Positions 28,401 through 38,300 of a stretch of 64,000 nt of DNA are shown here, one piece after another. Within the stretch, counting starts at the first letter, position 1, and the number at the start of each line of letters is the position of its first letter. The translations under genes were made by a program, and so were the position numbers. This stretch comes from an uncultured Lacinutrix sp. Its GTDB lineage: Bacteria; Bacteroidota; Bacteroidia; Flavobacteriales; Flavobacteriaceae. The DNA is taken from NCBI GenBank assembly GCA_937129145.1, contig CAKZMU010000046.1:1-64000 (forward strand), in the 5' to 3' direction. The notes beneath the pieces were generated by a model. The model saw only the letters and a list, made by a program, of their open reading frames with translations, made no database searches and was not told the origin of the DNA.

Positions 28401-28916
28401 ATGAAACGTTTATTAACTCTATTTGCAGTATTTGCCTTATTATTAACCGCTTGTGAAGGACCAGCTGGACCTCCAGGATTTGATGGTCTCGATGGTCTTG
28501 ATGGATTAGATGGTGAAATCATCGCATCTTCAGCTTTCGAAATAGAAGTCGATTTTAATACAGGTAACAATTTTGAGTATGTTGAAGCTTACGGATTTGA
28601 AGTACTTCCAACAGATGTCACGTTGGTGTACATTTTATGGGACACAGATAATGGTCAAGATGTATGGCGTTTAATGCCACAAACTGTTTACTTTGATGAT
28701 AATAGCAATTTGGTATATAATTTTGATTTTACACAAGACGATGTTCGCTTCTTCTTAGATGGCACTACAGATTTTGATACTTTAGATGATGTTTGGACGT
28801 TAGGTCAAGTATTTAGAGTGGTCGTAGTACCTGCTGATAATATTGATGGTGTTGATACCTCAGACATTAATGCTGTTTTAGGCGCAAGTGATATTCAAAG
28901 TTTCGATTTTAGATAA
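28401..28916 (+). CDS. Lipoprotein with short collagen-like segment
   Basis: A 171-residue lipoprotein with lipobox LLLTAC (Cys18). A collagen-like Gly-X-Y run follows at once (GPAGPPGFDGLDGLDGLDGE, about six triplets). A soluble beta-rich domain of about 130 residues comes after, with many Asp and aromatic residues. Collagen-like linkers behind lipid anchors may extend a domain away from the membrane; trimerisation is possible but not shown. Function unknown. Monocistronic, with a strong terminator 25 bases downstream. Confidence 0.75.
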   Translation: MKRLLTLFAVFALLLTACEGPAGPPGFDGLDGLDGLDGEIIASSAFEIEVDFNTGNNFEYVEAYGFEVLPTDVTLVYILWDTDNGQDVWRLMPQTVYFDDNSNLVYNFDFTQDDVRFFLDGTTDFDTLDDVWTLGQVFRVVVVPADNIDGVDTSDINAVLGASDIQSFDFR

Positions 28917-28940
28917 CACAACATTTAGATAAAATTAATG

Positions 28941-28972
28941 AAGTCCGAAAGTAATTTTTCGGACTTTTTTTA
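28941..28972 (+). terminator. Rho-independent terminator
   Basis: The hairpin AAGTCCGAAA with TTTTCGGACTT is followed by a T-run, 25 bases after the collagen-like lipoprotein gene. Confidence 0.88.
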
Positions 28973-29052
28973 TGTGAAATAATTAACTGTAGTTTTCTTA
29001 ATTATATGCACACAACATTTATATTTGTCCAAACACTAAAAGGTAAAAGTTA

Positions 29053-30474
29053 ATGGAGTGTATTTCTGTTTTTGATATGCTAAAAATAGGCATAGGACCA
29101 TCAAGTTCCCATACCTTAGGACCATGGCGAGCAGCCGAACGTTGGATTAAAGAATTAAAAACTGCCAATAAATTTGATAAGGTTGAAAAAATTACGGTCG
29201 ATTTATATGGTTCATTGTCTTTAACAGGAAAAGGGCACGCAACCGACTTAGCTATAATATTGGGTTTAAGCGGTGCCGACCCTGAAGTAATTCCAACAGA
29301 AGCTATGGACATTATTATCACTTCGGTAAAAAATACGCACACCCTAACTTTTAACAATGAAAGAACTTTAGATTTTAATTTAGATTCTGATATTGTTTAC
29401 AATAAAAAATTCTTACCCTTTCATGCAAATGGTATGAAATTCACAGCTGTGATTGAAGGCAAAAAATCAAGCTCTACATTTTACTCTATTGGAGGTGGTT
29501 TTGTTGTCAAAAAAGAACGAAAAAATACCAAAAAGAATGTAGAAATATTTCAATCATTTCCGTACTCAATTAGCAAAGGCAATGAGCTTTTAAAGTTTTG
29601 TAGCGACTTGAATAAATCTATTTCTGAAGTAGTTCTTGAAAATGAAAGGTCACTACGAAGTGACGAGGATATTGATTTTGAAATAAGTCGCATTTGGAAC
29701 ACCATGCTAGAATGCATGTATCTTGGTTGTCATACAGAAGGTAGTTTACCTGGAGGTCTCAATGTTAGGCGACGCGCTTTTGATATGCATCATAAATTAA
29801 TTGGTGATTATCAATATGAAAATCCGCAACAATGGCTTGAAGCCATTAGAAAAACCGAAGTTAAATTCAGGCAAATTCTAAAATGGGTAAGCTGTTTTGC
29901 ATTAAGCGTTAATGAAGTAAATGCCTCTTTAGGTCGTGTTGTGACTGCACCTACAAACGGAAGTGCTGGTGTGATTCCTTCGGTTTTAATGTATTATTTA
30001 GTGATAGAAAACCATGAGGCTGATTTTAAAGACATCAAACAGTTTTTATTAGTCGCTGGAGAAATTGGCAGTATCTTTAAAAAAGGTGCTACCATTAGTG
30101 CAGCCATGGGTGGCTGTCAAGCTGAAATTGGCGTAAGTGCTGCTATGGCAGCAGGCGCATTATGTGAAGTGTTGGGAGGCACTCCTGAACAAGTATTAAT
30201 TGCAGCCGAAATTGCCATGGAACACCATTTAGGATTAACCTGCGACCCAATTGCTGGACTGGTTCAAATACCTTGTATTGAACGCAACTCCATGGGCGCT
30301 ATAAAAGCTATTAATGCAGCTGAATTGGCATTAGAAACCGACCCTAAAAACGTGAAAGTACCGCTAGATGAAGTTGTAAACACAATGTGGGAAACTGCAA
30401 AAGACATGCATACTAAATACAAAGAAACCTCCGAAGGAGGTTTAGCTGTTAGAGTAAGTTTATCTGATTGTTAG
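29053..30474 (+). CDS. sdaA: L-serine ammonia-lyase (single chain)
   Basis: A 473-residue iron-sulfur serine dehydratase with both beta and alpha domains in one chain. It converts L-serine to pyruvate and ammonia. The beta domain begins [21 protein letters not shown]. The alpha domain has the glycine-rich [19 protein letters not shown] and the cysteines in [30 protein letters not shown] that bind the 4Fe-4S cluster. Full length for the type. Its stop abuts the stop of the convergent NTF2-like gene. Confidence 0.93.
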   Translation: MECISVFDMLKIGIGPSSSHTLGPWRAAERWIKELKTANKFDKVEKITVDLYGSLSLTGKGHATDLAIILGLSGADPEVIPTEAMDIIITSVKNTHTLTFNNERTLDFNLDSDIVYNKKFLPFHANGMKFTAVIEGKKSSSTFYSIGGGFVVKKERKNTKKNVEIFQSFPYSISKGNELLKFCSDLNKSISEVVLENERSLRSDEDIDFEISRIWNTMLECMYLGCHTEGSLPGGLNVRRRAFDMHHKLIGDYQYENPQQWLEAIRKTEVKFRQILKWVSCFALSVNEVNASLGRVVTAPTNGSAGVIPSVLMYYLVIENHEADFKDIKQFLLVAGEIGSIFKKGATISAAMGGCQAEIGVSAAMAAGALCEVLGGTPEQVLIAAEIAMEHHLGLTCDPIAGLVQIPCIERNSMGAIKAINAAELALETDPKNVKVPLDEVVNTMWETAKDMHTKYKETSEGGLAVRVSLSDC

Positions 30475-30942
30475 TTAATTTTTTCCTTCATTACAACCAG
30501 TGCGTTGTCTTGTGTCAATTAAGTAGATAATTTTCCACTTTCCGTTATCATTAAATAATTGAAATGAATTGACTCCACAATGGCTGAAATTTCCATTAGC
30601 CCAAAACTCATAAGGTGTCCAAGCATTTGCCATATTATTATCAACTTTAATAACATAATCCAATAAACGTTCGTCCCATTTTTGGTTTGCTGGTCTATTT
30701 CCTATGGCTTTAATTAAATCGGTAGATTCTCCACTCCTTAAAACATCCTTTCCATCTTTATCTTTAAAAGCTGTTTGTGTTGTGAATTTGCCGTACATAA
30801 CCGATTTCATCATAATAGTATCTCCTTTATGAAATCCTTCAAAAAAAGTATCTATAGCTGCTTTTACTTTAGCTTCTTCATCATTTTGTGCATACATCGC
30901 AGTAGTCGATAAGCACAAGCATAAAATTATAATTCGTAACAT
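30475..30942 (-). CDS. Exported NTF2-like protein
   Basis: A 155-residue protein with a signal peptide (MLRIIILCLCLSTTAMYAQ) followed by an NTF2/SnoaL-like fold: KAAIDTFFEGFHKGDTIMMKSVMYG opening helix, then DYVIKVDNNMANAWTPYEFWANG strands and a final FQLFNDNGKWKIIYLIDTR. The fold is often non-enzymatic or ligand-binding. It resembles the protein at 61795 in design. Function unknown. Confidence 0.7.
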   Translation of the reverse strand: MLRIIILCLCLSTTAMYAQNDEEAKVKAAIDTFFEGFHKGDTIMMKSVMYGKFTTQTAFKDKDGKDVLRSGESTDLIKAIGNRPANQKWDERLLDYVIKVDNNMANAWTPYEFWANGNFSHCGVNSFQLFNDNGKWKIIYLIDTRQRTGCNEGKN

Positions 30943-31052
30943 ATTAATTATTTAAGTTGTCATTAAAAGTACAAAAAAGAAATAAAGAAAAACCTAACAG
31001 TACCAATAGCTTTCTGTTAATTTATTATTTTTACGTTTAAATAAAGAAAACT

Positions 31053-31871
31053 ATGTCAACAGCAAAAAAAGAATATAAAAGAGTTACCACAAAGTCATTA
31101 GTTGACATGAAAAGTAATGGTGAAAAAATTTCCATGCTCACAGCGTATGATTTTACCATGGCAAAAATTGTTGATGGTGCAGGTATTGATGTGATTCTGG
31201 TTGGTGATTCGGCCAGTAATGTTATGGCTGGACATGAAACCACATTGCCAATTACTTTAGACCAAATGATTTATCACGCATCTTCGGTGATTCGTGCTGT
31301 TGAAAGAGCTTTAGTGGTTGTAGATTTACCTTTTGGAAGCTATCAAAGTGACCCGAAAGAAGCGTTACGTTCTGCTATTAGAATTATGAAAGAAAGCGGT
31401 GGCCATGCAGTAAAACTTGAAGGTGGAAAAGAAATAAAAGACTCTATAAAACGTATTTTAAACGCAGGTATTCCTGTGATGGGACACTTAGGATTAACGC
31501 CACAATCCATTTATAAATTCGGAACTTACACTGTAAGAGCCAAAGAAGACGAAGAAGCACAACAACTTATTGAGGATGCCAAACTGCTAGAAAGAATAGG
31601 ATGCTTTGCCATTGTATTGGAAAAAATTCCTGCTGCTCTTGCTAAACAAGTTGCCGAAAGTGTGAGCATTCCTATTATTGGTATTGGTGCAGGAAACGGT
31701 GTTGATGGCCAAGTATTAGTGCTACATGACATGATTGGTATGACACATGAATTTAATCCGCGTTTTTTACGTCGCTACATGAATTTGTATGAAGATATGA
31801 CGAATGCTATTTCGCAGTATGTTAATGATGTAAAAAGTATTGATTTTCCTAATGAATCTGAACAATACTAG
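31053..31871 (+). CDS. panB: 3-Methyl-2-oxobutanoate hydroxymethyltransferase PanB
   Basis: First enzyme of pantothenate synthesis, transferring a hydroxymethyl group from methylene-THF to ketoisovalerate. The signature is [37 protein letters not shown] (Mg-binding Asp), [17 protein letters not shown] and [20 protein letters not shown]. At 272 residues it is full length. It is followed 8 bases later by a pseudouridine synthase gene, so the two are probably cotranscribed. Confidence 0.95.
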   Translation: MSTAKKEYKRVTTKSLVDMKSNGEKISMLTAYDFTMAKIVDGAGIDVILVGDSASNVMAGHETTLPITLDQMIYHASSVIRAVERALVVVDLPFGSYQSDPKEALRSAIRIMKESGGHAVKLEGGKEIKDSIKRILNAGIPVMGHLGLTPQSIYKFGTYTVRAKEDEEAQQLIEDAKLLERIGCFAIVLEKIPAALAKQVAESVSIPIIGIGAGNGVDGQVLVLHDMIGMTHEFNPRFLRRYMNLYEDMTNAISQYVNDVKSIDFPNESEQY

Positions 31872-31879
31872 GTTTTTAA

Positions 31880-32578
31880 ATGTCTAAGACATTATCCAAC
31901 AAATCCAACTTGCAAGTCCTCTACGAAGACAATCACATCATCATCGTTAATAAACGTGCTGGCGATATAGTACAAGGTGATAAAACAGGCGACAAGCCAC
32001 TAAGTGACGTTGTAAAAGAGTTTATAAAAGACAAATACAACAAACCTGGAAATGTGTATTTAGGTGTGACGCATCGTTTGGACAGACCAACAACAGGAAT
32101 CGTGGTATTTGCAAAAACCTCAAAAGCATTACCAAGATTAAATAAATTATTCTCTGAAAAAAAAGTTACCAAAACCTATTGGGCAGTTGTAAAAGAAAGA
32201 CCAAGTAAAGAAAAAGACACGCTAATTCATTGGCTAAAAAAGAACCCGAAGAATAATAAATCAACCGCATATAAGTACGAAAGAAATGATTGTAAAAAAG
32301 CAGTTCTTCATTTTGAGGTTATAAAGCAATTGAATAACTACTACTTACTGGAAGTCAATTTAGAAACTGGAAGACATCATCAAATTCGTTCTCAATTAGC
32401 AAGTATAGGTTCTCCTATTAAAGGGGACTTAAAATATGGCTTTGACCGAAGCAATAAAGATGCAAGCATCCATTTACATTCCAGAAAAATAGAATTTATT
32501 CATCCTGTAAGTAAAGATTTAATTTCAATTGTAGCCACAACTCCGTCTGATGCTATTTGGGATGCGTGTAATATCTAA
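31880..32578 (+). CDS. RluA family pseudouridine synthase
   Basis: A 232-residue RNA pseudouridine synthase lacking an S4 domain. The catalytic motif is GVTHRLDRPTTGIVVFAKT, in which the Asp of HRLD is the nucleophile. YLLEVNLETGRHHQIRSQLA follows as the second conserved block. Probably targets rRNA or tRNA; which uridine is not decidable. It is downstream of panB by 8 bases and 26 bases upstream of the aldehyde dehydrogenase, suggesting a three-gene transcript. Confidence 0.92.
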   Translation: MSKTLSNKSNLQVLYEDNHIIIVNKRAGDIVQGDKTGDKPLSDVVKEFIKDKYNKPGNVYLGVTHRLDRPTTGIVVFAKTSKALPRLNKLFSEKKVTKTYWAVVKERPSKEKDTLIHWLKKNPKNNKSTAYKYERNDCKKAVLHFEVIKQLNNYYLLEVNLETGRHHQIRSQLASIGSPIKGDLKYGFDRSNKDASIHLHSRKIEFIHPVSKDLISIVATTPSDAIWDACNI

Positions 32579-32604
32579 ATTAGTATCTTTATAAAAAAAG
32601 AATC

Positions 32605-33981
32605 TTGAGCATACCCAACACACTTAAAAAACAACGTGAATACTTTAAATCTCAACAAACCAAAGATGTCTCATTTAGAATTGCTATTCTCAAAAAGTTA
32701 AAAAAAGAGATTATTGAAAGAGAACAAGACGTTTACGATGCCTTAAAAAAAGATTTCAATAAATCAGCTTTCGAAACATTTATAAGTGAGTATGGATTGG
32801 TAATTTCAGAAATAAATCTCGCAATCAAGAAGTTAAAATCATGGTCAAAACCTAAACGAGTAAAGCCATCGATGTTAACATTTCCATCAACCGATTATAT
32901 TTACAAACAACCCTATGGAACTGTATTGGTTATAGCACCTTGGAATTATCCTTTTTTGTTATCGATTGAGCCATTAATAATGGCTATTGCTGCTGGTAAT
33001 ACTGTGGTTGTAAAACCTAGTGAATTAACAAAAAATACATCACAATTAGTTACAAATATTATTAAAAACGTTTTTAACGAAAAGCATGCAACCTCTATTC
33101 AAGGCGGTATTCCTGTAGCTACAGAATTGTTAGAACAAAAATGGGATTATATTTTCTTTACTGGCAGTGTACCTGTGGGAAGAATTGTAGCCAAAGCCGC
33201 AGCCAAACATTTAACACCTGTAACTTTAGAATTAGGAGGTAAAACACCATGTTTTGTTGACGACACTATTAATTTAAAACTTACTGCAAAGCGTATTGTT
33301 TGGGGAAAATTTTTTAATGGAGGGCAAACCTGTATTTCACCTGATTATATTTTAGCTCAAGCAGCAATTAAAGACAAATTAATTGAAGCTTTAAAAACCG
33401 AAATAATTAATGCCTATGGTGAAAATCCAAAACAATCTAAAGATTATCCAAGAATTATTAATAAAAAGAATACCAATAGACTGATTGAAATGCTAAGCAA
33501 TGAAAACATTGTCTTTGGAGGCGAACACAGTGTTGAGGAATGTTACATTGCACCAACAATAGTTGATAGTCCAAGTTTAGAAGGTAAATTAATGCAAGAT
33601 GAAATTTTTGGTCCTATACTACCTATTTTAACTTATGAAAACGAAAAAGATATTGATTCCATTATCAATAACTACGACAAGCCTTTATCGTTGTATGTGT
33701 TTTCGAAAAACAAGAATTTCACAAACACTATAATCAACACTTATAGTTTTGGTGGTGGTGCAATTAATGACTCATTAATTCATTTTGGAAACTACAGATT
33801 GCCTTTTGGAGGTGTTGGTACCAGTGGTATTGGTGCATATCATGGTAAACATGGTTTTGATACGTTTTCGCATCATAAGTCTATTTCAAAAAGAGGTACT
33901 TGGTTTGACCCTCCAGTTCGTTATGCGCCTTATAATGGAAAATTAGGGTTAATTAAAAAAATGTTTAAATGGTTAGGTTAA
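32605..33981 (+). CDS. Aldehyde dehydrogenase (class 3-like)
   Basis: A 458-residue NAD(P)-dependent aldehyde dehydrogenase of the shorter class-3/AlkH type. It has VIAPWNYPFLLSIEPL, the VTLELGGKTPCFVDD glutamate, the FFNGGQTCISPDYIL catalytic cysteine and the EIFGPILPI motif. The natural start is TTG at 32605 (Met-Ser-Ile-Pro-Asn); no in-frame ATG lies close by. The C-terminus KKMFKWLG is weakly hydrophobic and may associate with the membrane. Likely oxidises fatty aldehydes. Its 3' end overlaps the convergent kinase gene by 17 bases. Confidence 0.9.
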   Translation: MSIPNTLKKQREYFKSQQTKDVSFRIAILKKLKKEIIEREQDVYDALKKDFNKSAFETFISEYGLVISEINLAIKKLKSWSKPKRVKPSMLTFPSTDYIYKQPYGTVLVIAPWNYPFLLSIEPLIMAIAAGNTVVVKPSELTKNTSQLVTNIIKNVFNEKHATSIQGGIPVATELLEQKWDYIFFTGSVPVGRIVAKAAAKHLTPVTLELGGKTPCFVDDTINLKLTAKRIVWGKFFNGGQTCISPDYILAQAAIKDKLIEALKTEIINAYGENPKQSKDYPRIINKKNTNRLIEMLSNENIVFGGEHSVEECYIAPTIVDSPSLEGKLMQDEIFGPILPILTYENEKDIDSIINNYDKPLSLYVFSKNKNFTNTIINTYSFGGGAINDSLIHFGNYRLPFGGVGTSGIGAYHGKHGFDTFSHHKSISKRGTWFDPPVRYAPYNGKLGLIKKMFKWLG

Positions 33982-34783
33982 GTTCTCTATTTATAGGATA
34001 AACCAATTCTAATTTTGTTCCTTCTCCTTGTTTGGAAAGTAAGTTAAATTTAGAGTCAATTAATTTTGACCTAGATTCCATATTAATTAAACCAGACCCT
34101 TTTTGGACAGTTTCAATATCAAATCCTTTACCGTCATCTTTTGCTGTGATAATGAAATAATCTTTACTATAATTTAACTTTACATCAAATTTCTTAGCTT
34201 CGGCATATTTAATGGTATTGGATAAAAACTCTTGAAATATCCTAAATAATATAATTGCATCTTTACTATGAATGTCCTGTTCTTCACCCTCAATAGTCAA
34301 TGCTGCATCAATCTTTTTCATCCTATTTATCCTATCTATTTCATTTTTAATGGATTGCCGTAATCCAAAATTTAAAATAACTTCGCTATTCAATACTTTA
34401 GATAAACTTCTTACTTCAGTAATGGCATCATTAATCACGCTTTTGGTTTCATCAACTTTGGCTTTTATTGAATCTTTTGTCAAAGAAGCCACCAAGCTTA
34501 ATTGCATATTGGCAACAGACAATAACTGACCAACATTATCGTGCAATTCTTGTCCAACATTTTTTAGCGTTTGTTCTTGTATTTCGGTTTGTGTTTTCGC
34601 CAACTCTTCTTCAAACTCACGTTCTCGATGAATTTTATCAAGAAGCAGTTTGTTTTTTCGTTTCTGAAATACTACAAAAAATAGAATAACTAATGCCGTT
34701 ACAATTACCAAAACAGCAATCATATAAATCAATAAATACCTTTCAGATTGAGTCGTTGCTAATTGTTCTGCGGTTTGCACCAT
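33965..34783 (-). CDS. NarL-type sensor histidine kinase without sensor domain
   Basis: A 272-residue kinase with one membrane helix (residues 17-40), a coiled segment (about 45-75), and the HisKA_3 box VGQELHDNVGQLLSVANMQL (His81). The HATPase domain has LSNTIKYAEAK, DDGKGFDIE and GSGLINMESR. There is no extracellular sensing domain, so input probably comes from the two multi-TM proteins encoded just upstream; its start overlaps the nearer one by 25 bases. No response regulator lies in this cluster; a LuxR-type partner must be elsewhere. Confidence 0.88.
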   Translation of the reverse strand: MVQTAEQLATTQSERYLLIYMIAVLVIVTALVILFFVVFQKRKNKLLLDKIHREREFEEELAKTQTEIQEQTLKNVGQELHDNVGQLLSVANMQLSLVASLTKDSIKAKVDETKSVINDAITEVRSLSKVLNSEVILNFGLRQSIKNEIDRINRMKKIDAALTIEGEEQDIHSKDAIILFRIFQEFLSNTIKYAEAKKFDVKLNYSKDYFIITAKDDGKGFDIETVQKGSGLINMESRSKLIDSKFNLLSKQGEGTKLELVYPINRELNLTI

Positions 34784-35463
34784 ATTAAAGCTATTGAAAA
34801 AGTTATATACGTCAATATATTAGCAAATAATAATATTTGCCATTTTAAAATTATAAAATTCCAATCTACATTAGAATAATAAACTTGATAAAACACCAAT
34901 GGCGTAGTTACCAACCACCAAAATAATATAACACAACTAATATAAAAGTTAATCGACTTATAGAATTTTAATATTGTATTAGATTGCAGTACGTCAATAA
35001 AATAGATTAATGCGCTTAGAACAACTACAAAAAAACTAACTATTTCAATAACAACAGGAAAAGAGCTGAAAATGTACCTATAGTCAACTATGGCAATAAT
35101 TATAATAGTCAAGGCCATTGTCCAGAAAAGATATTTTAAAACTGTTTTAAGAATTGCTGCTTTTACCACTCCTCGATAATAATATGAAAAAAATAAAGCA
35201 GAACCAGTAGTCCAAGTTAATGCATACCACCAATGGTTTTTTCTTATCAACATACCATCTAGTAGATGATATTTATTTAAAGAGATTAAGTAACTAGGAT
35301 AATTAGCTATTATTTCTATAAAAAGCACAAATACTAAAAAAATTATAAACTTCTTAACTATTGTATTTGCAAACTTTTTGTAGTTAAAAAGCCCCGAAAT
35401 TGCAGCTATTAAAACAACTAATTTGGTAAGTAATGAGTAGTTTTCTTTAAAAAATTCTTCCAT
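34759..35463 (-). CDS. Multi-TM membrane protein, sensory paralogue B
   Basis: A 234-residue membrane protein with about seven hydrophobic segments and short loops. It is clearly paralogous to the next upstream gene: shared blocks are RKNHWWYALTWTTGSALFFSYYY, FYISCVILFWWLVTTPLVFY and VDWNFIILKWQILLFANI. It resembles no transporter I recognise. Its 3' end overlaps the kinase start by 25 bases, giving translational coupling. A role as the membrane input module of the kinase is inferred. Confidence 0.7.
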   Translation of the reverse strand: MEEFFKENYSLLTKLVVLIAAISGLFNYKKFANTIVKKFIIFLVFVLFIEIIANYPSYLISLNKYHLLDGMLIRKNHWWYALTWTTGSALFFSYYYRGVVKAAILKTVLKYLFWTMALTIIIIAIVDYRYIFSSFPVVIEIVSFFVVVLSALIYFIDVLQSNTILKFYKSINFYISCVILFWWLVTTPLVFYQVYYSNVDWNFIILKWQILLFANILTYITFSIALIWCKPQNN

Positions 35464-35465
35464 AA

Positions 35466-36188
35466 TTACTTTTTTACTATTTGAATCTTGCTTTCCGGTT
35501 TACACAATAGTAAAGCCAATGCAAAGCCCAAATACATAAAAATATTTGCTATAAGCTTTATCTTCCATGTTAAGATAATAAAATCCCAGTCGACAGCGTC
35601 AGTATATATATCGTAAAAAATTAATGGTGTGGTAGATAGATACCAAAATAAAAGAATGGCTCCAATGTAAAATTGAATGGTTTTATAAAAAAACAAAACC
35701 CTTTCTGTACTAATTAGCTCAATGAAATACAATACTATACCCACAAAAACCAACATTATACCAAATAGGTAAATAAAATATGTTATTGATGCAAAAAACT
35801 CCTCGAAATTAAAGATTACATAGATTAACGAACTTAATACAAAAACATATCTTCCATACTTTAAAATAGTTTTATACAAGCTATTATTAATAACTCTCTG
35901 AAAATAATAGGAAAAAAACAACGCACTTCCCATACACCAACTTAAAGTGTACCACCAGTAATTTTTTTCAATAAGTGAACCTTCAATTAAATGAAATTTT
36001 CCAAAATATAGAAAATAGCTTGGGTAGTAGGCTACTATCTCCAAAAACAACACATAGACCAAAAAATAAATAAAATATTTTGTGTCAGTTTGCTTAAACT
36101 TTTTTAAAGTTATTAGACCAACAAAAGCCGCCAAAAAAATGACAGCCTTAGTTAATATAACATAGTTATCGATTAAAAAATTTTCCAA
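35466..36188 (-). CDS. Multi-TM membrane protein, sensory paralogue A
   Basis: A 240-residue protein with about seven hydrophobic segments, paralogous to the protein encoded 2 bases downstream. Shared features: conserved Trp pairs in EKNYWWYTLSWCMGSALFFSYYF, FLYFGKFHLIEGS and the AVDWDFIILTWKIKLIANIFMY block near the end. Tandem duplication followed by divergence is evident. Function unknown; probably signalling with the adjacent kinase. Confidence 0.7.
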   Translation of the reverse strand: MENFLIDNYVILTKAVIFLAAFVGLITLKKFKQTDTKYFIYFLVYVLFLEIVAYYPSYFLYFGKFHLIEGSLIEKNYWWYTLSWCMGSALFFSYYFQRVINNSLYKTILKYGRYVFVLSSLIYVIFNFEEFFASITYFIYLFGIMLVFVGIVLYFIELISTERVLFFYKTIQFYIGAILLFWYLSTTPLIFYDIYTDAVDWDFIILTWKIKLIANIFMYLGFALALLLCKPESKIQIVKK

Positions 36189-36195
36189 TTAAATA

Positions 36196-36594
36196 TTAAT
36201 TTTGTGGATAACCCGCACCTGGAGGGTTTCCAGGACCTCCTAAATTCAATCCATCACCATCAGGAATATCACCATTACCTCCACCGCCATCTTTTCCGTC
36301 TATTATTCTTTCGGTGGGAACAATAAAAGAGGTTGAATAGCCAACACCTTCTTTGGTTGTTGGGTAAGCACCGCAATAAATACGAATACCATTCATTTCA
36401 TGCCCATTTTCCCTCGCTTGCTTTTCTGCATACTCAAGATATGCTTTAATATCTTCTAGCGAATACCAAGACGACCTATTGTCAGGACGTCTAGTAATGT
36501 TTTTGCTAATAAGTTCGCATCGTTCAGTAAAAGCGTCATTTAGTTCTTTTGCTTCTTTTGGAGAGATTAATCCATTAATTTTTGCCATAATCAA
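36196..36594 (-). CDS. Small soluble protein at head of sensory operon
   Basis: A 132-residue protein without signal peptide. It contains helical segments SPKEAKELNDAFTERCELISK and SLEDIKAYLEYAEKQAREN, then a strand-rich part MNGIRIYCGAYPTT...GYSTSFIVPTERI. A disordered Gly/Pro/Asp-rich tail begins near residue 95. It lies 7 bases ahead of the multi-TM genes and is the first gene of their transcript. I know no function; coexpression with a sensor system suggests a regulatory or signal-linked role. Confidence 0.6.
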   Translation of the reverse strand: MIMAKINGLISPKEAKELNDAFTERCELISKNITRRPDNRSSWYSLEDIKAYLEYAEKQARENGHEMNGIRIYCGAYPTTKEGVGYSTSFIVPTERIIDGKDGGGGNGDIPDGDGLNLGGPGNPPGAGYPQN

Positions 36595-36723
36595 ATAATT
36601 TTAATGTTAGTGAATAGTCAATTGACGTTAATATTTATTTTTGAGGGATTAACAGTATTAGTGACCAAGTTATTGAAAACATACCATAAAAAGAAGAAAA
36701 AACTCACTTATAAATTGAAGCAC

Positions 36724-37572
36724 TTAACTTAATAATTTGAATGTTATTTTGTTTCCTGTGAATTTTTGAGCCATGGCATTAATTGAAGTTTCCTTAAGCT
36801 GCAAAACCCTTGGATAGCCTCCAGTTGTTTGGCTATCTCGCATTAACACAATCAGCTTTCCAGAAGGTGTTAACTGTATCGTCCCTGGTAATACCAATGA
36901 TGTTATAATGTCTTTAAAATCATTTTTAATCAATTCATTAAGCTGGTAAGCCATTCTATTATTATCTTTTGAAATTGTAAATTCTTTGTTGAACAATGAT
37001 TGTATTTGCAAATCATTCAGCTTATCAAATTCTGGGCCTTTAAATACTTCAATAACTGAGCTGTCAAGATAATCTTCATTAAGTTTTATGGATGAATATT
37101 TTTTGTTTGAATGATTTTTCTGTTCAATTTTTAGTACGTCTCCTTTTTTCACGTATGAAGACTTAGTGATACCTTGATACATGCTCCTACTATTTAAAAC
37201 GACTTCCGTTTGAAAACCTCGATAAACAGCTAAATACCCACGAAATCCTTTTTGAATTTTACTAAAAGACAACTCATCGCCTTTGCTTATATTGATGGCA
37301 ATATTCAATCCAATTGGCTTACCGTTTATTTGTGGCGAAAGGATTGCACCAGTTATAGAAATAGTAGTATCGCATGAAAATTCAAGCTTTGGTCCAACCA
37401 TAGTAATTTCAAGAGTGGCACAATCTTCACCATTTCCAAGTAAAGCATTAGCAATTCTATGTGCATGCAAGTCCATGGCTCCTGAAATAGGGACTCCAAG
37501 ATGCTGATAGTCTTTCCTTCCTAAATCTTGAATGGTAGTGTAAAATCCTGGATGTAGTACTTTAACCATCAA
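36724..37572 (-). CDS. pxpC: 5-Oxoprolinase subunit PxpC
   Basis: Biotin-dependent carboxyltransferase-like subunit (KipA/DUF183 type), 282 residues. Diagnostic N-terminus: VLHPGFYTTIQDLGRKDYQHLGVPISGAMD, then ALLGNGEDCATLEIT. The C-terminus has VLPGTIQLTPSGKLIVLMRDSQTTGGYPR. With PxpA and PxpB it hydrolyses 5-oxoproline to glutamate using ATP. Its start overlaps pxpB by 11 bases, so translation is coupled. Confidence 0.93.
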   Translation of the reverse strand: MMVKVLHPGFYTTIQDLGRKDYQHLGVPISGAMDLHAHRIANALLGNGEDCATLEITMVGPKLEFSCDTTISITGAILSPQINGKPIGLNIAINISKGDELSFSKIQKGFRGYLAVYRGFQTEVVLNSRSMYQGITKSSYVKKGDVLKIEQKNHSNKKYSSIKLNEDYLDSSVIEVFKGPEFDKLNDLQIQSLFNKEFTISKDNNRMAYQLNELIKNDFKDIITSLVLPGTIQLTPSGKLIVLMRDSQTTGGYPRVLQLKETSINAMAQKFTGNKITFKLLS

Positions 37573-38296
37573 TTACCTCGCTTTCTATAATATAGTCTTG
37601 CCTCTCAACTTTAGTAAGAATACTGTCATAATCACTTCTCGATACCGACACAAATTGAATCTTATCTCCAGCATTAGCAAAACAGGGTTTTTCTGCATTT
37701 AAATCGAAAAAATTAATTGGTGTTTTACCAATTATTTGCCATCCTCCAGGACTTTGGGTTGGGTAAATTCCTGTTTGTGAACCACCAATAGCAACTGAGC
37801 CTTTTTCGACTTTCAATCTAGGTGATTTTTTTCTAGGAAAATGGAGTTTTTTATTCAGCCCACCTAAGTATAAAAAACCAGGCAAAAAGCCTAAAAAATA
37901 AACAGGATATTTTGAGCTTGTGTGTAACTGAATTATGTCTAAAATTGTCAAGTTATTTTTATTGGAAATCTTTTCCAAATCCACTCCAAATTCTAAGTCA
38001 TAACATACTGGAATGTTCCATAACTTAAACTCCGTTTTTACATCTTTAAACTCTGAATCATAAATGCTTTTAAGCGTTAAAACTTCATCATAGAAATTAT
38101 TTATAGTCGAAGTGTAAATAATTAATATCGAGTTATATGCGTATTTTATATAAACTTCTTGTTTAAATGAATAATTTTCAAGTCTATGTTTATAAGAAAG
38201 CATACTTTTAAGTACATTTCCTGAAATAACCTGAGGCCATTCAATTAAAATTGAGCGTTCTCCAAAGGGCTTATATTGCAATTTAAATCCACTCAA
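37562..38296 (-). CDS. pxpB: 5-Oxoprolinase subunit PxpB
   Basis: A KipI-type allophanate-hydrolase-subunit-1-like protein of 244 residues. Motifs: PVCYDLEFGVDLEKIS, HTSSKYPVYFLGFLPGFLYLGGL and VEKGSVAIGGSQTGIYPTQSPGGWQIIGKTP, all typical. Works with PxpC as the ATP-dependent part of 5-oxoprolinase. It lies 4 bases after pxpA and overlaps pxpC by 11 bases. Confidence 0.93.
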   Translation of the reverse strand: MSGFKLQYKPFGERSILIEWPQVISGNVLKSMLSYKHRLENYSFKQEVYIKYAYNSILIIYTSTINNFYDEVLTLKSIYDSEFKDVKTEFKLWNIPVCYDLEFGVDLEKISNKNNLTILDIIQLHTSSKYPVYFLGFLPGFLYLGGLNKKLHFPRKKSPRLKVEKGSVAIGGSQTGIYPTQSPGGWQIIGKTPINFFDLNAEKPCFANAGDKIQFVSVSRSDYDSILTKVERQDYIIESEVIDG

Positions 38297-38300
38297 AACA

